This document shows positions 52,481 to 63,160 of a stretch of DNA of 64,000 nucleotides, piece after piece. The notes beneath the pieces are model-generated. The model was not told the origin of the DNA, searched no databases, and worked only from the letters and a program-made list of their open reading frames with translations. The DNA is from Plutella xylostella (taxonomy: Eukaryota > Arthropoda > Insecta > Lepidoptera > Plutellidae), in NCBI RefSeq assembly GCF_932276165.1, contig NC_064012.1, forward strand, positions 1,061,501-1,125,500. Direction: 5' to 3'. The number at the start of each line of letters is the position of its first letter. The first letter of the stretch is position 1. Both the position numbers and the translations under genes were made by a program.

Positions 52481-54265
52481 TAAGTAATATAACTACTTAA
52501 CTAACCAACGGCAAAGTACATCGTACACTTAAATAAAATAGTTCTCAGAACGCTAAAAGTACGGCAATTCTACAATTAACTACATTTGGATTACTTTACT
52601 TGGTGGTAAAGAAACGGCTTGATTAAAGTAAAGGAAAAAATATACCGGGAAGCCACACGAACAAATAAAAAAAGCACCTAGGCTTTGCTTCAAAGGAAAG
52701 TCATTTTATCTTACACTGATGGGAAAACTTACTATCCTTGTGAAGTTATTAAGGTTTGTCTATAAAAAAATTAATGACATTGCGTTGCACTTTCCATAGT
52801 AAAAAGCCACGTAACCAACAAGGTTTCTAAAACAAAACTAAATTTTAATTTGATTAGTTTAAAAATTCATAGAATAAAAGTTTTTTTGAAAAAATTTCCG
52901 GAGTGTTGGCTTACTAGTTTACTACTATTATTTGAACACACTGTAGTTTCCTGACATTCACAGACGTGGTAGGTACTATCGGGGAAATTCATGCTTTCCC
53001 GATTTCAAAACAATATCGCTTACGCTTCCCGTCGTAACAACCGTAACAACCCCGCCCCTTCCATACGTGTGAACCAATGGCTATTAAGGAACAGGTGTAT
53101 AGAGCCATGCAGTATAGAGCCATGCTGTTACTGACATGACCTCGTAATAATAACGGCCTCCTTTGTATGTATTTTCAAAAGCGTTGTTTTTTGGTTTTGT
53201 CTTTGTTACCTCATTGGTCATTGGTCGAGCGCGTGTATGTGTGGGTGCGGCCGGTAGCAGGCTGCAAGCGGTTCTAACCTTTAAGGTAGGCCAACGGCCG
53301 ATTCTCCGATAGTACCTAGTGGGTACCTACATAGAATGCCAAATGGCCCAGCTGTATGTGTGTTTAGAAGTTCGTTCATGAACCACTGAACTTGAAAGCT
53401 GTGGAACAACATACAAAATACAAACTATCCCCTGTATTCATATAACTTAGAGTTTGAACCAAGGAATTCCTTTCTGAAATTCTTGGACTGATGAAAGATA
53501 AGTAGTTCAAGAACATATATTTATTGTAACCATAGACTAATACACTATTATAACCCATTCTGTATTATCTGTCGCAGGCAATTTGTAAGATCTCCCGTTT
53601 ACATACGGCGTTGTCAGTTTACAAACGCTCGACATATCGATTCTGTGTTTTGGCGTGTCTTGTCGACACCAAATGTCTCATTTTTTTTACTTGGTGTTCT
53701 TCTGATTCCTTGTTAAATGTATTTCAATATTGCAGACGGCCTCATTAAGCTAGTCTTTTCCGCTAATAATTTGATAGCTACTATTAGTTATCACTGTACT
53801 ATTGTGGATTCTACCTACTTATTAACGTACCTACCAACATATACATAACTTAAAATTTATATTACAGTTACTTCCTCTCACGACGGACACATATACATAT
53901 TTACAGAATAAAATCTTATAAAATATAGGTTATAGCCAGTGAAAGGCTCCACTCGAGTGATCTTAGATAAGTAAAATTTTATTCCAACTGAAGGAAAGTC
54001 GAACTGGGTCGATCTCGGGCTGAATTATAACAATGCGGTGCTTTCAGAATTGAGAATAATATCACTACGCGCTTACCACTTCTTTTCAGTACAGCCAGCC
54101 ACACAGATATCTGACTCCTTCCCAATTATTTCCATACATCTGTGTGGCAGAAGGTACTTCAATTCTTGGGTATTTGTGTAGGTAGTTTATTGCAAAAACG
54201 AAGAATAAACATAGTTCTGGTTTAGGCCCGGATTTAGACTATCTGTATGTGTTTTTTTTTTTAGG
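52481..54265. other. Non-coding; few relics
   Basis: 53100-53130 has a short tandem GTATAGAGCCATGC pair. A MITE-A body piece is at 53705-53770. 53000-53050 and 53210-53300 are GC-balanced without recognised features. Confidence 0.4.
53705..53770 (-). mobile_element. MITE-A body fragment
   Basis: TTGTTAAATGTATTTCAATA, GCAGACGGCCTCATTAAGCT and AGTCTTTTCCGCTAA match the reversed MITE-A interior as at 1560-1605. No end remains. Confidence 0.45.
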
Positions 54266-54667
54266 GTTATAGGTAAGGTGACCATACGTCCCGCTTTGGG
54301 CGGGACAGTCCCGCTTTCAAGCTGTCCGTCCCGCTGTCCCCGGCGAGGGCAAAATGTCCCGCTTTGGCCAAACGATAATTTAAATTACCTACATTTTGCA
54401 CTCGATTTGCAAGTCGCAAGTTGCGACTCGCAACGCGTGGTGCTGGTGACGATGACGGCGCGGCGTACAGAAGAGAGAGAGGGATGGATCTTCCAGGAGC
54501 TAGCTATAATGTATTTTTTCTTACTTGGCGCAGATTTTGAGCAGTCTTGGAGTGTCTTTTTATTTGAATTAATTTAAACTAAGTTATAAAATAAAACATG
54601 ATGACAAATGAAATACTTACAAGCGAAAATGATTGATTTTGTAATTAAACCATTTATTATAGCTGTA

Positions 54668-54712
54668 GTTTCTATTCTATTCTATTTTCTGTGGGGGTGT
54701 CAGTACCTGCAC
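54668..54712 (-). mobile_element. SINE-1 3' tail fragment
   Basis: TTTCTATTCTATTCTATTTT and CTGTGGGGGTGTCAGTACCT are the reversed SINE-1 end (AGAAT tail and GGTACTTACACCCCCACAG). Confidence 0.65.
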
Positions 54713-55143
54713 TGGCTGTAGTTTATTTGTTTAATAGTATTTTGATTAAAAAGACACACAAAGATTGTTACCTTTTATGCCAAATAAAAATGAATACATA
54801 GCTATTGGTATCTAGACGTGCACGGGATGCGGCCGATACCAATATGTTTTGGACAACATTTAAAAAAACTCAAGCTGCTGTAAATCGAAAACCATTTCGA
54901 GATTTAACTCTAAAGGCCACAAAAATATACAGAAAATATGTTATTTTTATGTATTATTTTCGAGAAATTCATAAAATAGTAAGAAAGTGCTGATGTCGTC
55001 ATGTATCAGATGCGATGAATTTTGATGATCAAAACCTGTAGGTTTAAAAAAAAAGTACCTGCCTACTTAAATTTTTCACTTTATTTTTTTATTGACTTTC
55101 ACGTTTTATCGTGACGTGTTGTTTTTTGTTTGTTGGTTGGCTA

Positions 55144-55300
55144 AGGGCTAGTTTCACAATAAACTGTTAGATCATTAACACCCCTGTTACATTGTGACAT
55201 TTAAAATAAAATCATGAATTCTTGACAGATGTGTACCAATTCCTTGTTATAATGTAACAGGGGTGTTAATGATCTAACAGAGTATGGTGAAGCTAGGCCT
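55144..55300. mobile_element. MITE with AGGGCTAGTTTCAC / GTGAAGCTAGGCCT ends, TA target
   Basis: Long arms pair through CTGTTAGATCATTAACACCC and GGGTGTTAATGATCTAACAG. TA lies at both sides (55142-55143, 55301-55302). Nested within the hAT element. Confidence 0.8.
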
Positions 55301-55599
55301 TAGTTCATTGTTTACGATAAATAAACAAAGTTTATGTCACTTGTCAGTGTCATTTATGTTTTTTTTTTTCGTAACTAACTACGGCAAAGGACAATCAAAT
55401 GTGAGCAAAATATGTGACGTCACTTCCGGTTACAAAATTAACAATAACAGGCAAAATGCAAAAATAAAACTACTCATATAAAAAACGATCCTCTAATTTT
55501 TTATAAATAAACTTTCCCAATAGCTAATAAATATTTTAGGGTAAAAAAATGAAATGTCCCGCTCTGACAAAAAAAATAAATGGTCACATTAGTTATAGG

Positions 55600-56013
55600 T
55601 AATGTTATCGCGACTGTATAGTCTGTGTATTTTAACAAAATTGGCTGAGCCGTTCAAAGAATATGCGTCTTTTAGTTTGAATATAGAGAGGTTTTAACGT
55701 TGGTAGGCTATTCATAACATAACATGATAATGACGCTAGTCAACTCTTGTGATCTTATTCATTTATGAACTTTAAATTAACTAGGTACCTACCTATATAT
55801 TTTATTTTATTAAAATTATTGCAATAAATGAACTGTTCGTTTGGAAACGACTCTTGAACACAACGACTCTCGGGACATCAAGTGGAGATAATTTACCGAG
55901 TGGAGCTGGTAGGACTGTCCTGGCACGGCACAGCAACTACTTATTCCACTGGTCCAATATTTAAGTGTACCCGTGTTTGTTATATAAAAAATTAATACTA
56001 TTACTTACTTGTA
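55600..56013. other. Continuation of the repeat split by the hAT, then non-coding
   Basis: 55592-55690 (TATAGGTAATGTTATCGCGA, TTGGCTGAGCCGTTCAAAGA) is the right part of the repeat whose left part ends at 54273. The remainder is AT-rich. Confidence 0.45.
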
Positions 56014-56274
56014 CACTTGCGAACAAAGAATAAGTTTCTCCCAAAAAATACTTAGCTCAACCACCAAATAGCTCAAGCCCAAAAGTTTAAAAACAATTAA
56101 ATTAAACAATTTAATATAAAATTTTAACGGGAAAAAATGATTTTAATACAATTTTTACGTTTTGAGTTGGTTATATTCTGATGACCTGCTAAATGTCATT
56201 AATTTTGCAGACCTTTTCCGTTTAGGAGTAAATATAGTGCTATTTCATTGGAACTTTTTTAATGCTCGCTAGCG
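56014..56274 (-). mobile_element. MITE-A diverged copy
   Basis: Left CACTTGCGAACAAAGAATAA after TA; right CATTGGAACTTTTTTAATGC, then TCGCTAGCG and TA. Interior CTTTTCCGTTTAGGAGTAAA matches the reversed body. Confidence 0.6.
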
Positions 56275-56988
56275 TATTATAAAATATTGACGCTCTTTTT
56301 TTATTTCCAAGTCTTTCGACCTTTGGTTTTAATATTTGTAAATATAACATTCTCTCGTGCGCAAAATTTGTCAAGTTTTCAAGTTTAATAAGTTGCTCCA
56401 CAGTCAAATCCGGCAAATTTACTTCATTTCGTGATTCGAGGCGCACCACTGGAGAAATAACGTTTCGTTCGTGGCGATGAAACAGAGACTTATGTCAATT
56501 TTAATAAGACTTCATAAGATAAAACTCTCTATACAGGGTGGATTGAAATATGTATATGGGACACCAAAGGTAGGTATTTGTAACAGTTATAGTCAGGTGA
56601 GTGTGTTACGATCTTATCGAATACCTAACTTTCATTCGTTTTAAATCATTAGTCATCAAATTATCTACAATAATATACTCGTACTCTAGTATCTAGTAGT
56701 ACTAGTAGTAGATCTAGTATAACCAACCCAATTATGCATTGCCTACGATCACGCTACGAAATTGCTACGCGGTTGCTACGAAAATACTACGAGCTACGAT
56801 TGCTACGAATGGGCTAATTTGGTGTAGGCCGATTATTGCGAGTTTTTAAATCTCATTAAGTATATTAAATATTATTCTATTCTATTATGTTTGATATGTA
56901 CAGCACTGAAATATAATATCCACGGATAACTAAGTTATGAAAATACTAAATAAAGTGTATTAATAAAACATTCTCAACGTGTATTAAG
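56275..56988. other. Non-coding, with a GCTACGA-rich patch at 56740-56815
   Basis: GCTACG occurs seven times in about 75 bp (GCTACGAAATTGCTACGCGG, TTGCTACGAAAATACTACGA) at irregular spacing. It may be a decayed MITE core. Confidence 0.45.
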
Positions 56989-57512
56989 AAACAAGTGTAT
57001 TTTATTTTTTAAAAGCACTAAAATAGCAGCAATTTTTTTTTTATGTTATAAATTTAATTTGATGAATCTTGCAAGTAAATAAAAAATAACTTTAAATACA
57101 GTGTTAAAAATAAAGTAAATTCTCATTTAAGTGAAAAAAAATACTTGATTATATAATAAGGTTGTTTTTCTCCAGTGCTTGCCTTATCTCTCAACCCTGT
57201 TTATATATATAATCGGTGGTTTTCCATTTTCCCTTCAGTATTTATGAATCAGAAACAAGTGTATTTTATTTTTTAAAAGCACTTAAATAGCAGCAAATTT
57301 TTTTCTAGGTAAAAAATTTAATTTGATGAATTTTGCAAGTAAATAAAAAATAACTTTAAATGCAGTGTTAAAAATAAAGTAAATTCTCATTTAAGTGAAA
57401 AAAATACTTGATTTTATAATAAGGTTCTTTTACTCCAGTGCTGCCTTATCTCTCTACCCTGTTTATATATATAATCGGTGGTTTTCCATTTTCCCTTCAG
57501 AATTTATGAATC
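56989..57512 (+). repeat. Tandem duplication of a unit of about 262 bp
   Basis: 56989-57250 and 57251-57512 run in parallel from AGAAACAAGTGTATTTTATT to TTTCCCTTCAG-ATTTATGAATC with only a few substitutions and 1-3 base indels. AT-rich, non-coding. The junction AATCAGAAACAAG suggests unequal crossing-over or replication slippage. Confidence 0.9.
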
Positions 57513-57889
57513 AGCCACACAAAAGTTGAAGTGAGGACAAATAAATCTGAAGGTTTTTGGTCACGAACCTCATAATGTATTCATAACAAAAATACTGTCC
57601 ATTAGGTACCGTATCTATCATTACCACAATTATTAACTGTCTAAATTAATTTGATTTGTATAAAACGACAGTAACGGATAATGATAGAACTTTATTAGAC
57701 ATTCGACTGATTAGGGGCAAATGACGTCGTTACAACCTTGGCACCATTGGGCTTTATTCGTAATAATATAACAATAATATAAATATAAAATATAAAACCG
57801 GCCAAGTGTGAATCAGACTTGCGCACTAATTGTTCCGTATCTTTAAATATGTAATCAGTATCTTTAAATAGTACGGCTATATCATTTAT
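57513..57889. other. Non-coding, with a reverse remnant of the GGGTTCCGTAGCC element
   Basis: AAAACCGGCCAAGTGTGAAT followed by CAGACTTGCGCACTAATTGT (about 57797-57836) mirrors the 3' end of 31010-31595. Confidence 0.5.
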
Positions 57890-58730
57890 AACCGACTCCG
57901 AAAAAAGGACGAGGTTCTCAATTCATCTTTTTTTTGTATATTCACCGATTACTCCGCCATTTATGGACCGATTTTGATAAATCTTTTTTTAACGTATTGG
58001 GTTCAGCTCAGGCTCTCTATTTTTGGTGGTACGATTCTTTTTTGAAGTTGGTGCCATATTTTCATAGCTTCACATATTCACATAGCTTCACGTTCTTCGA
58101 CTTTTCTGACCGTCCTCAACGGTCAAGTCGCAATCTTCTCTTTCGTACCCCAGAGCATAATGCGGCAGGGTATTCTGATTCTTTTACTGTGACAGCGGTT
58201 CGCTTGTGGAACAAGTTACCACTGGATATAAGACAAACTAAGTCTATAGATCTTTTTAAATCTAAAGTTCGTCTCCACTACCTCCAAGAGCAGAACATTC
58301 TGCCTAACTGATCCCTATCTGTGTGATGATGATGATGATAGTAATTTTATGTATGTATGTAATGTATTTATTTAGGTATCATGTGTATATTTATATTGTA
58401 TAGATAGGTATATATTAAGATATTAATATTTCGGTTAAGCACTCAATATAAACCATCTTCTTTCTTCAAAGCCTTAAGCACTACCAATCACTTTTTCAAC
58501 ATCACCAAAGGTTAACTGGTAGAAAATGCTGCTAGCATTAAGTTCGCCTTTGTACCAATTTACTTTGTGCAATAAATAATTTAATAATAATAATATTTCT
58601 TCAGACAAAGTTTCACCGCACCAACACCAAAAAAGAACAATATCTGCTTAGGTATATTTGTACTGTCACATAGAATTGGTGTAAACCTTAAATTAATTCT
58701 TACTTTCTAGTGGTTTTTTGAAGTCGGTTT
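57890..58730 (+). mobile_element. MITE with ACCGACTCCGAAAAAAGGA / TTTTTTGAAGTCGGTT ends, interrupted by a LINE
   Basis: AACCGACTCCGAAAAAAGGA with CGAGGTTCTCAATTC at the left is the start of a very common lepidopteran repeat, and GTGGTTTTTTGAAGTCGGTT at the right is its end. A LINE fragment lies between them from about 58045 to 58600. Confidence 0.65.
58080..58314 (+). pseudogene. CR1/Daphne-like LINE reverse transcriptase C-terminus
   Basis: The frame reads RTPEHNAAGYSDSFTVTAVR, then LWNKLPLDIRQTKSIDLFKS and KVRLHYL, stopping at 58309-58311. The SF....LWN.LP..IR..KS...FK motif closes the polymerase of CR1-group and related LINEs. The 3' UTR follows, with a GATGATGAT run, a hairpin (TGGTAGAAAATGCTGCTAGC) and an AATAAT-rich tail to about 58600. 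It is 5' truncated, lying inside another repeat. The catalytic core is absent. Confidence 0.7.
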
Positions 58731-58839
58731 TTTATTATTTTTTAATTATTATCATATGTACAATACACGCTAAACATAGTATGATGCAGGGCAGTCTGAG
58801 AACGGCTCAGCTTATTTATATTTAGGTAGGTATACACTT

Positions 58840-58945
58840 TATTGCACATAAAATAATTTTACACAATAGGTTTTGGAAACATACACAATTCTGGGACAAA
58901 GTCGTAATACCTAAAAGCAATTTCTACCAGCCAAGCTTTGATTGG
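58840..58945 (-). repeat. LINE or SINE 3' UTR relic, reverse orientation
   Basis: TACACTTTATTGCACATAAA, TTTTACACAATAGGTTTTGG and AAGCAATTTCTACCAGCC are the inverse of the CR1-type 3' UTR words at 58510-58580. Confidence 0.5.
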
Positions 58946-59471
58946 TGGTGGTCGCTTGTATGTAGATAAGAAATCTCTTAAAATGTACAATAATAAATTT
59001 AGGTACTTATGTATATTGTATACAATCAAAAAAAATATAATATAAATTAATAAATGGCATTTTTACCAACGTTATAATTGGTATTGTTGAGCTACTCTTG
59101 TAATTATTATTACATTAACATAATAGCAGCATATTCAAAAGAACAAAGGAAAAATTCACTTGTAGCTTCATAATTGGCTACAAGCGGGCGAACAAAAGAA
59201 ATTAAAATAAAAGAGTTGGGAGAAGACTGAGGCCGTTTGTCCACCGCCACCGTCACTTTACGGCATTGTACGCAACGGACGCATCGCAAAAATGTTTTCC
59301 ACTTCGTCGGCATAGCCGCCGCCGTTTCTACATACAATTTTTCAAAATGAGTTTGGAGCAATACGTACGATACGGATAGGTCGACGCTTACCTTTAGCGA
59401 CACATACATTGAATGTGCGCAATGCCCGCCCGCGACCTGAGCTTCAAAAGCCCAAAACTCGGACTGATATA

Positions 59472-60472
59472 CAGTGAAACTATTAATTCATGAAATTAAT
59501 GTTTGAGGAACTAAAATTTTCAGGAGCCTGGCACCATTAGAAAAAAAACATAAAAGTTATAACAATTGTTTATGGCAGTTGGCGGTTGGCTGTTTTTTCA
59601 ATTTTCTTATTAATTATTAGGATAATCTAGACAAAAACAACTATTTACGCTTGTTTGCAATAAGGAAGAAGAATAAAAATATTCGTAGTCAAGCTAGGGA
59701 ACTTATTTATCGAGTTTATATGCAATGTTTAGCGGAACATGAAGCTGGACACATTTTGTTGAATTTGGAGGATGTTTACGCACTTACAGCGTCTATGACG
59801 GGTATGTAACATTGTAAAAATTGTAATGATTCATTTTTTATCAGTACCAACGCATTATTTATCGATAAATTTAGGTTTAGAGCCCATGTCGAACATAAAC
59901 AATGTTCGCAACATACCGCTGGTTGTAGGTTTGAGCTGGTTTAAGTTGAGTCAAACCATAACATTTTGATACTTGAAGTTATATTTTTTGTTTACTTACT
60001 AAATCTAAATTCCCATTCTGTAACTCTGTTTTTCTTAACTTAAATGTAGGTAGTTTCCAATAAGCATTTTTATTTTATTTTATAGGAGTATCGGCCAGTA
60101 CCGTGTGGCAAAAGAGGGCTCTATAATGGAATAATTTCTAACTCCTGGAAGAAACAGAACAGGCCGTCTAAAAAGTTAAATTGATGATTTTACTATGTGT
60201 GCCCTTCGTCAACAAATCCGGATAGTTTACACAGTTGTAATAACGTTATCTAAATAAATATTTATAGGTTTCACTATTAGCCTTCATATTAACACCTTCT
60301 AGCTTGAATAATGAGCTTTTTTCAGGATGGTAAGTTGTTTTTAAATACAGAAATAGGGTAGGTAGTCACAGGCAAAATTTCAAGTATCAAAGTCAGTTTT
60401 GTTTCGCTATATAGGGTTGCTACATGAAAGATAGCTGCGCCCTCATTTAATTTCAGGACTATAGTTTCACTG
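59472..60472 (+). mobile_element. Tc1-like element of 1001 bp retaining only the DNA-binding exons
   Basis: Terminal repeats CAGTGAAACTATTAATTCAT and the inverse of GGACTATAGTTTCACTG lie between TA dinucleotides (59470-59471 and 60473-60474), as for Tc1/mariner insertions. The interior encodes a spliced helix-turn-helix peptide but no DDE catalytic domain. Confidence 0.8.
59621..60126 (+). CDS. Tc1-like transposase N-terminal helix-turn-helix, two exons, no catalytic domain
   Basis: Exon A (59621-59801) follows a good acceptor (TTTTCTTATTAATTATTAG) and reads in one frame NIRSQARELIYRVYMQCLAE, then HEAGHILLNLEDVYALTASM, TG, ending at the donor GTATGT (59802). Exon B starts after TTTTATTTTATAG (60085) and continues in phase GVSASTVWQKRAL, then a stop at 60124-60126. 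The RSQAREL..V pattern and TGVS-STV recognition helix are the N-terminal DNA-binding domain of a group of insect Tc1-like transposases. Both splice signals and the frame are intact, yet the DDE domain is absent. Any product could bind the terminal repeats without cutting. Whether it is expressed is unknown, and a chance survival in a MITE is possible. Confidence 0.55.
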
Positions 60473-60474
60473 TA

Positions 60475-60635
60475 CACTCAAGAGAAAAGTTCCTTTTACA
60501 AAATAACGACACCGATATATAGTTGTTAATATTCAGATGCGCTGTTAAGTGTACTTCAATATTACAGACAGCGTCACTATAAGCTAGTCTATTCCGAATA
60601 ATTTGGTGCAATTGTCACTGGTACTTTTGTGAGTG
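60475..60635 (-). mobile_element. MITE-A copy sharing its TA with the Tc1-like element
   Basis: CACTCAAGAGAAAAGTTCCT at the left, CACTGGTACTTTTGTGAGTG at the right, TA at 60473-60474 and 60636-60637. Interior GATGCGCTGTTAAGTGTACT is the reversed MITE-A body. Confidence 0.7.
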
Positions 60636-60917
60636 TAATGTCGTTTTCGGTGACGGCTGCGGTGGACAAACGGCCTAAGTACTCGTATTATAATGAGGAC
60701 ATAGTTGGCTTTACCTCATTAACTACTCAATTTGTTCACCAACCCGGGGTGGCAGAGTCTTTGGAACACCTAACTCGACGAAACTTGACGAAGATGTTAT
60801 AAGTTTGAATTGTATTTATTCTTTCAGGCCCTTGACCTCACCTCTAAATTACTCTAATAAAAAACATAACCCTCCTCCTTCGGCAGTCGGGTAATAATAC
60901 GCAGCATTTTAGGTATT

Positions 60918-61195
60918 ACACGTGTGAGAAATGAAAAAGTTCTACTTACAAAATTAAGAAATTTAAAATATTTACGATTTTAGTTCGTTTATTCTGATTT
61001 CTGATACGCTGTTATAGGTACTTTAACATTGCTGATTTTCCGTTTAAAGTGGACTAGTACGGTGGGAAATTATCTTAGCTTAGGAAGGCAGTTTAGGCCT
61101 TGGGGATATGTAAGTACAAATGTTCTATTCGAGAGAGCCAGGTGCAGGTGTTGCCACTTACACCCCTACAGAGAATAGAATGGACCCCGTGAGTG
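60918..61195 (+). mobile_element. MITE-A relic interrupted by a SINE-1 3' half
   Basis: 60918-61050 has MITE-A words (GAAATGAAAAAGTTCTACTT, GATACGCTGTTATAGGTACT, GATTTTCCGTTTAAAG). SINE-1 body follows (GGTGGGAAATTATCTTAGCT, GAGAGAGCCAGGTGCAGGTG, ACAGAGAATAGAATGG) to about 61182. CCCGTGAGTGACTA then resembles the missing MITE-A end. Confidence 0.6.
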
Positions 61196-61748
61196 ACTAT
61201 TCTTGCTTATAACCCTGTATATTTGACGATGTTACCCTGTATAATTGTATGGTAAATAAGCAGCATTGTCAGTAGCTTATCTTGAACGTGTAAATAGTCC
61301 GTTTGAACTGAAAATTGTATGGTCAACGCCGGCTTTTTACTTCTTCAACATTTTAATTTTCCTTTGTTTATGATTCATGAAAAAGGAAGCCAAAACGCGT
61401 GGTAGGTTAACTATGTGAAAAGTTGTTGGAATAAAAAATAGGTGAACATTTCAGTTGCTCTCTCTCCACATTGTTTTAGTGTCGGTAACATGAACCCTTG
61501 AGAGATAAATAACATGCTTCGGACATGTTACGGGCGGCGGCAGATTGACGCTTTTATTGCACGCCAAGGGCTGGGTAAAGGCTGGGTAAACGCTTTCGAC
61601 ATTTACAGGCTAGTTATTTATTTGACGGTACAAATTTTTAGCACAAAATATACTATTTTTTTAGATAAATACCTACCTATAGGAATAGATACCTACTACA
61701 GCGCCAGTTATGTTTAATTGTATTTTAGTTGATGCTAAATGTTGCACT
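61196..61748. other. Non-coding, nothing recognised
   Basis: A short duplicated GGGCTGGGTAAAGGCTGGGTAAACG lies at about 61569-61593. AT-rich otherwise. Confidence 0.4.
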
Positions 61749-62302
61749 AAGGGTGAATTCGTCCAAACATCACGTTACACGAGAATAACTATACCGGGAT
61801 TAAAATTATACGCGAGTAAATATCTAGGATAAGTACATTTGCATTCTACCAAGTTATACCATGATTAAATTGAATGAACGAGGAACGAAACTGTAATGCA
61901 ACTAAAATAAAAATAGCTGCGTTTCAAAGCATGCAATAGAAATGACATGCCAACTTAGTTTGAATGGATTATAAAAGTATGAAATTGTTTATGTTTTAAA
62001 ATTTTATTCGCTGTTGTTATTCTGAGACTTTGCCTTTTAACGTACTTTTGTTTATGTTTTGACAGATGTGTTTATATGTCATTATGACGGTTTTCTAATC
62101 AGCTGATGTGCTGCCGCCATTACAAAATTACTCTCGGATAAGCTCGTTACACGGTCAATTTTGGCGGTATAACATTTTATTCTTGGGATAAGCTAGTTAT
62201 CTTGTTTTCAGGTTTGGTAGAATGCAAAATCTGCTTACTCGCGAGTAACTGGTAGTTTACTCGTGAGTAAATAGTTACTCGACGTTGGCCGAATCCGCCC
62301 TA
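61749..62302. mobile_element. MITE of about 550 bp with AAGGGTGAATTCGTCCAA / TTGGCCGAATCCGCCCTT-type ends
   Basis: The ends pair (AAGGGTGAATTCGTCCAAAC against the inverse of GTTGGCCGAATCCGCCCTAA). Inside, GCATTCTACCAA pairs with TTGGTAGAATGC. CGAGTAA/TTACTCG words repeat on both sides (TTACTCGCGAGTAACTGGTA). Confidence 0.7.
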
Positions 62303-63160
62303 AGCCGAATTGGTTTAATTTCGGAAAAGGTTTATTTAATTATTATAGAGTATAATATCTTATGTTATAAAAAATACTGAGGCCTTATATAAGGTAACGG
62401 GTCCATATATCGCGGTATTCAAAATGGCGTCCTTATTTCGAGTTATATTTATTTTCATGATTATTACTCATTTTAATAGGTTTGGATACTCTAAAATTAC
62501 ATTTAATCGTTCATTATCTTTAACTGAAACTACTTGATGTAGTAAATATGTTTAAAATTGCCTAAAATTACTAAAAACTCATGTAATGTGCCGTGAGGGC
62601 GACGCCGCCATGTTTTTCTTTCGGCAGAGGGCGCCCGAATCGTAAAGATCTTTGTTTACATCGCTCTTAAAATAAAATTCTAAACCCTTGTTCAAAGTAA
62701 ATAAGTTTCATAGTGACTAGTCTCATTCGCTTTAATTGAGGTTTTAGTGCATCCGCAGCATATTAGTACTGCAAAAAAACCACAACTTGAAGAAATCTGG
62801 TCAAGATTATTTTCGTTATATTTATCAACAGTGCTTGATACCCTCACACAAGAAGAAAAAAGTGATTGTGAATAACTTCTCTGTTTAAGTAAATATTGTG
62901 CATAATTCATGTTGCTGTGATAACACTGAGTGAGTTTACGCGAAACTAGCGCTTCCTATCTGAATAACTGAAAGCTGAAGACAATATTTCTACCTATATT
63001 ATAACAGCGCCATCTACAATTTACACTCGGAACTAGCACACCACCTGCTCGCTGTGAATCGCTAAGTGGAACGCTGCTGCGCACACGCAGAAGTTTAATT
63101 ATATTTCACTTGACACGAGGAGGGCGCTGTGTGTCTGTCTGCTACACATATTAGTACACC
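62303..63160. other. Non-coding; right part is probable 5' UTR of the LINE at 63161
   Basis: From about 63000 the sequence is GC-balanced (CAGCGCCATCTACAATTTAC, AACGCTGCTGCGCACACGCA, GGAGGGCGCTGTGTGTC) and leads without interruption into the ORF1 start. The element's 5' boundary is not resolved. Confidence 0.4.

Larger units (their letters stand above)
54274..55591. mobile_element. hAT element (1318 bp) with GTCCCGC subterminal motifs
   Basis: The termini TAAGGTGACCATACGTCCCG and the inverse of ATGGTCACATTA are flanked by an exact 8-bp duplication GTTATAGG (54266-54273 and 55592-55599). GTCCCGC words repeat near the left end and again near the right end (about 55555). The interior shows only short plus-strand open frames (e.g. 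54805-54993) that are not recognisable as transposase. A SINE-1 tail and a MITE have inserted inside it. Confidence 0.85.
59231..60675. mobile_element. Outer MITE (GGCCGTTTGTCCACCGC ends) holding two nested elements
   Basis: The left end GGCCGTTTGTCCACCGCCAC and right end GCTGCGGTGGACAAACGGCC pair. Native interior is 59250-59470 and 60638-60655. It contains a Tc1-like element (59472-60472) and a MITE-A copy (60475-60635) back to back. Confidence 0.75.

Noticed and set aside
59110..59409. 99-codon minus-strand frame
   Set aside because: Overlaps the left arm of the GGCCGTTTGTCC MITE and has no recognisable domain.
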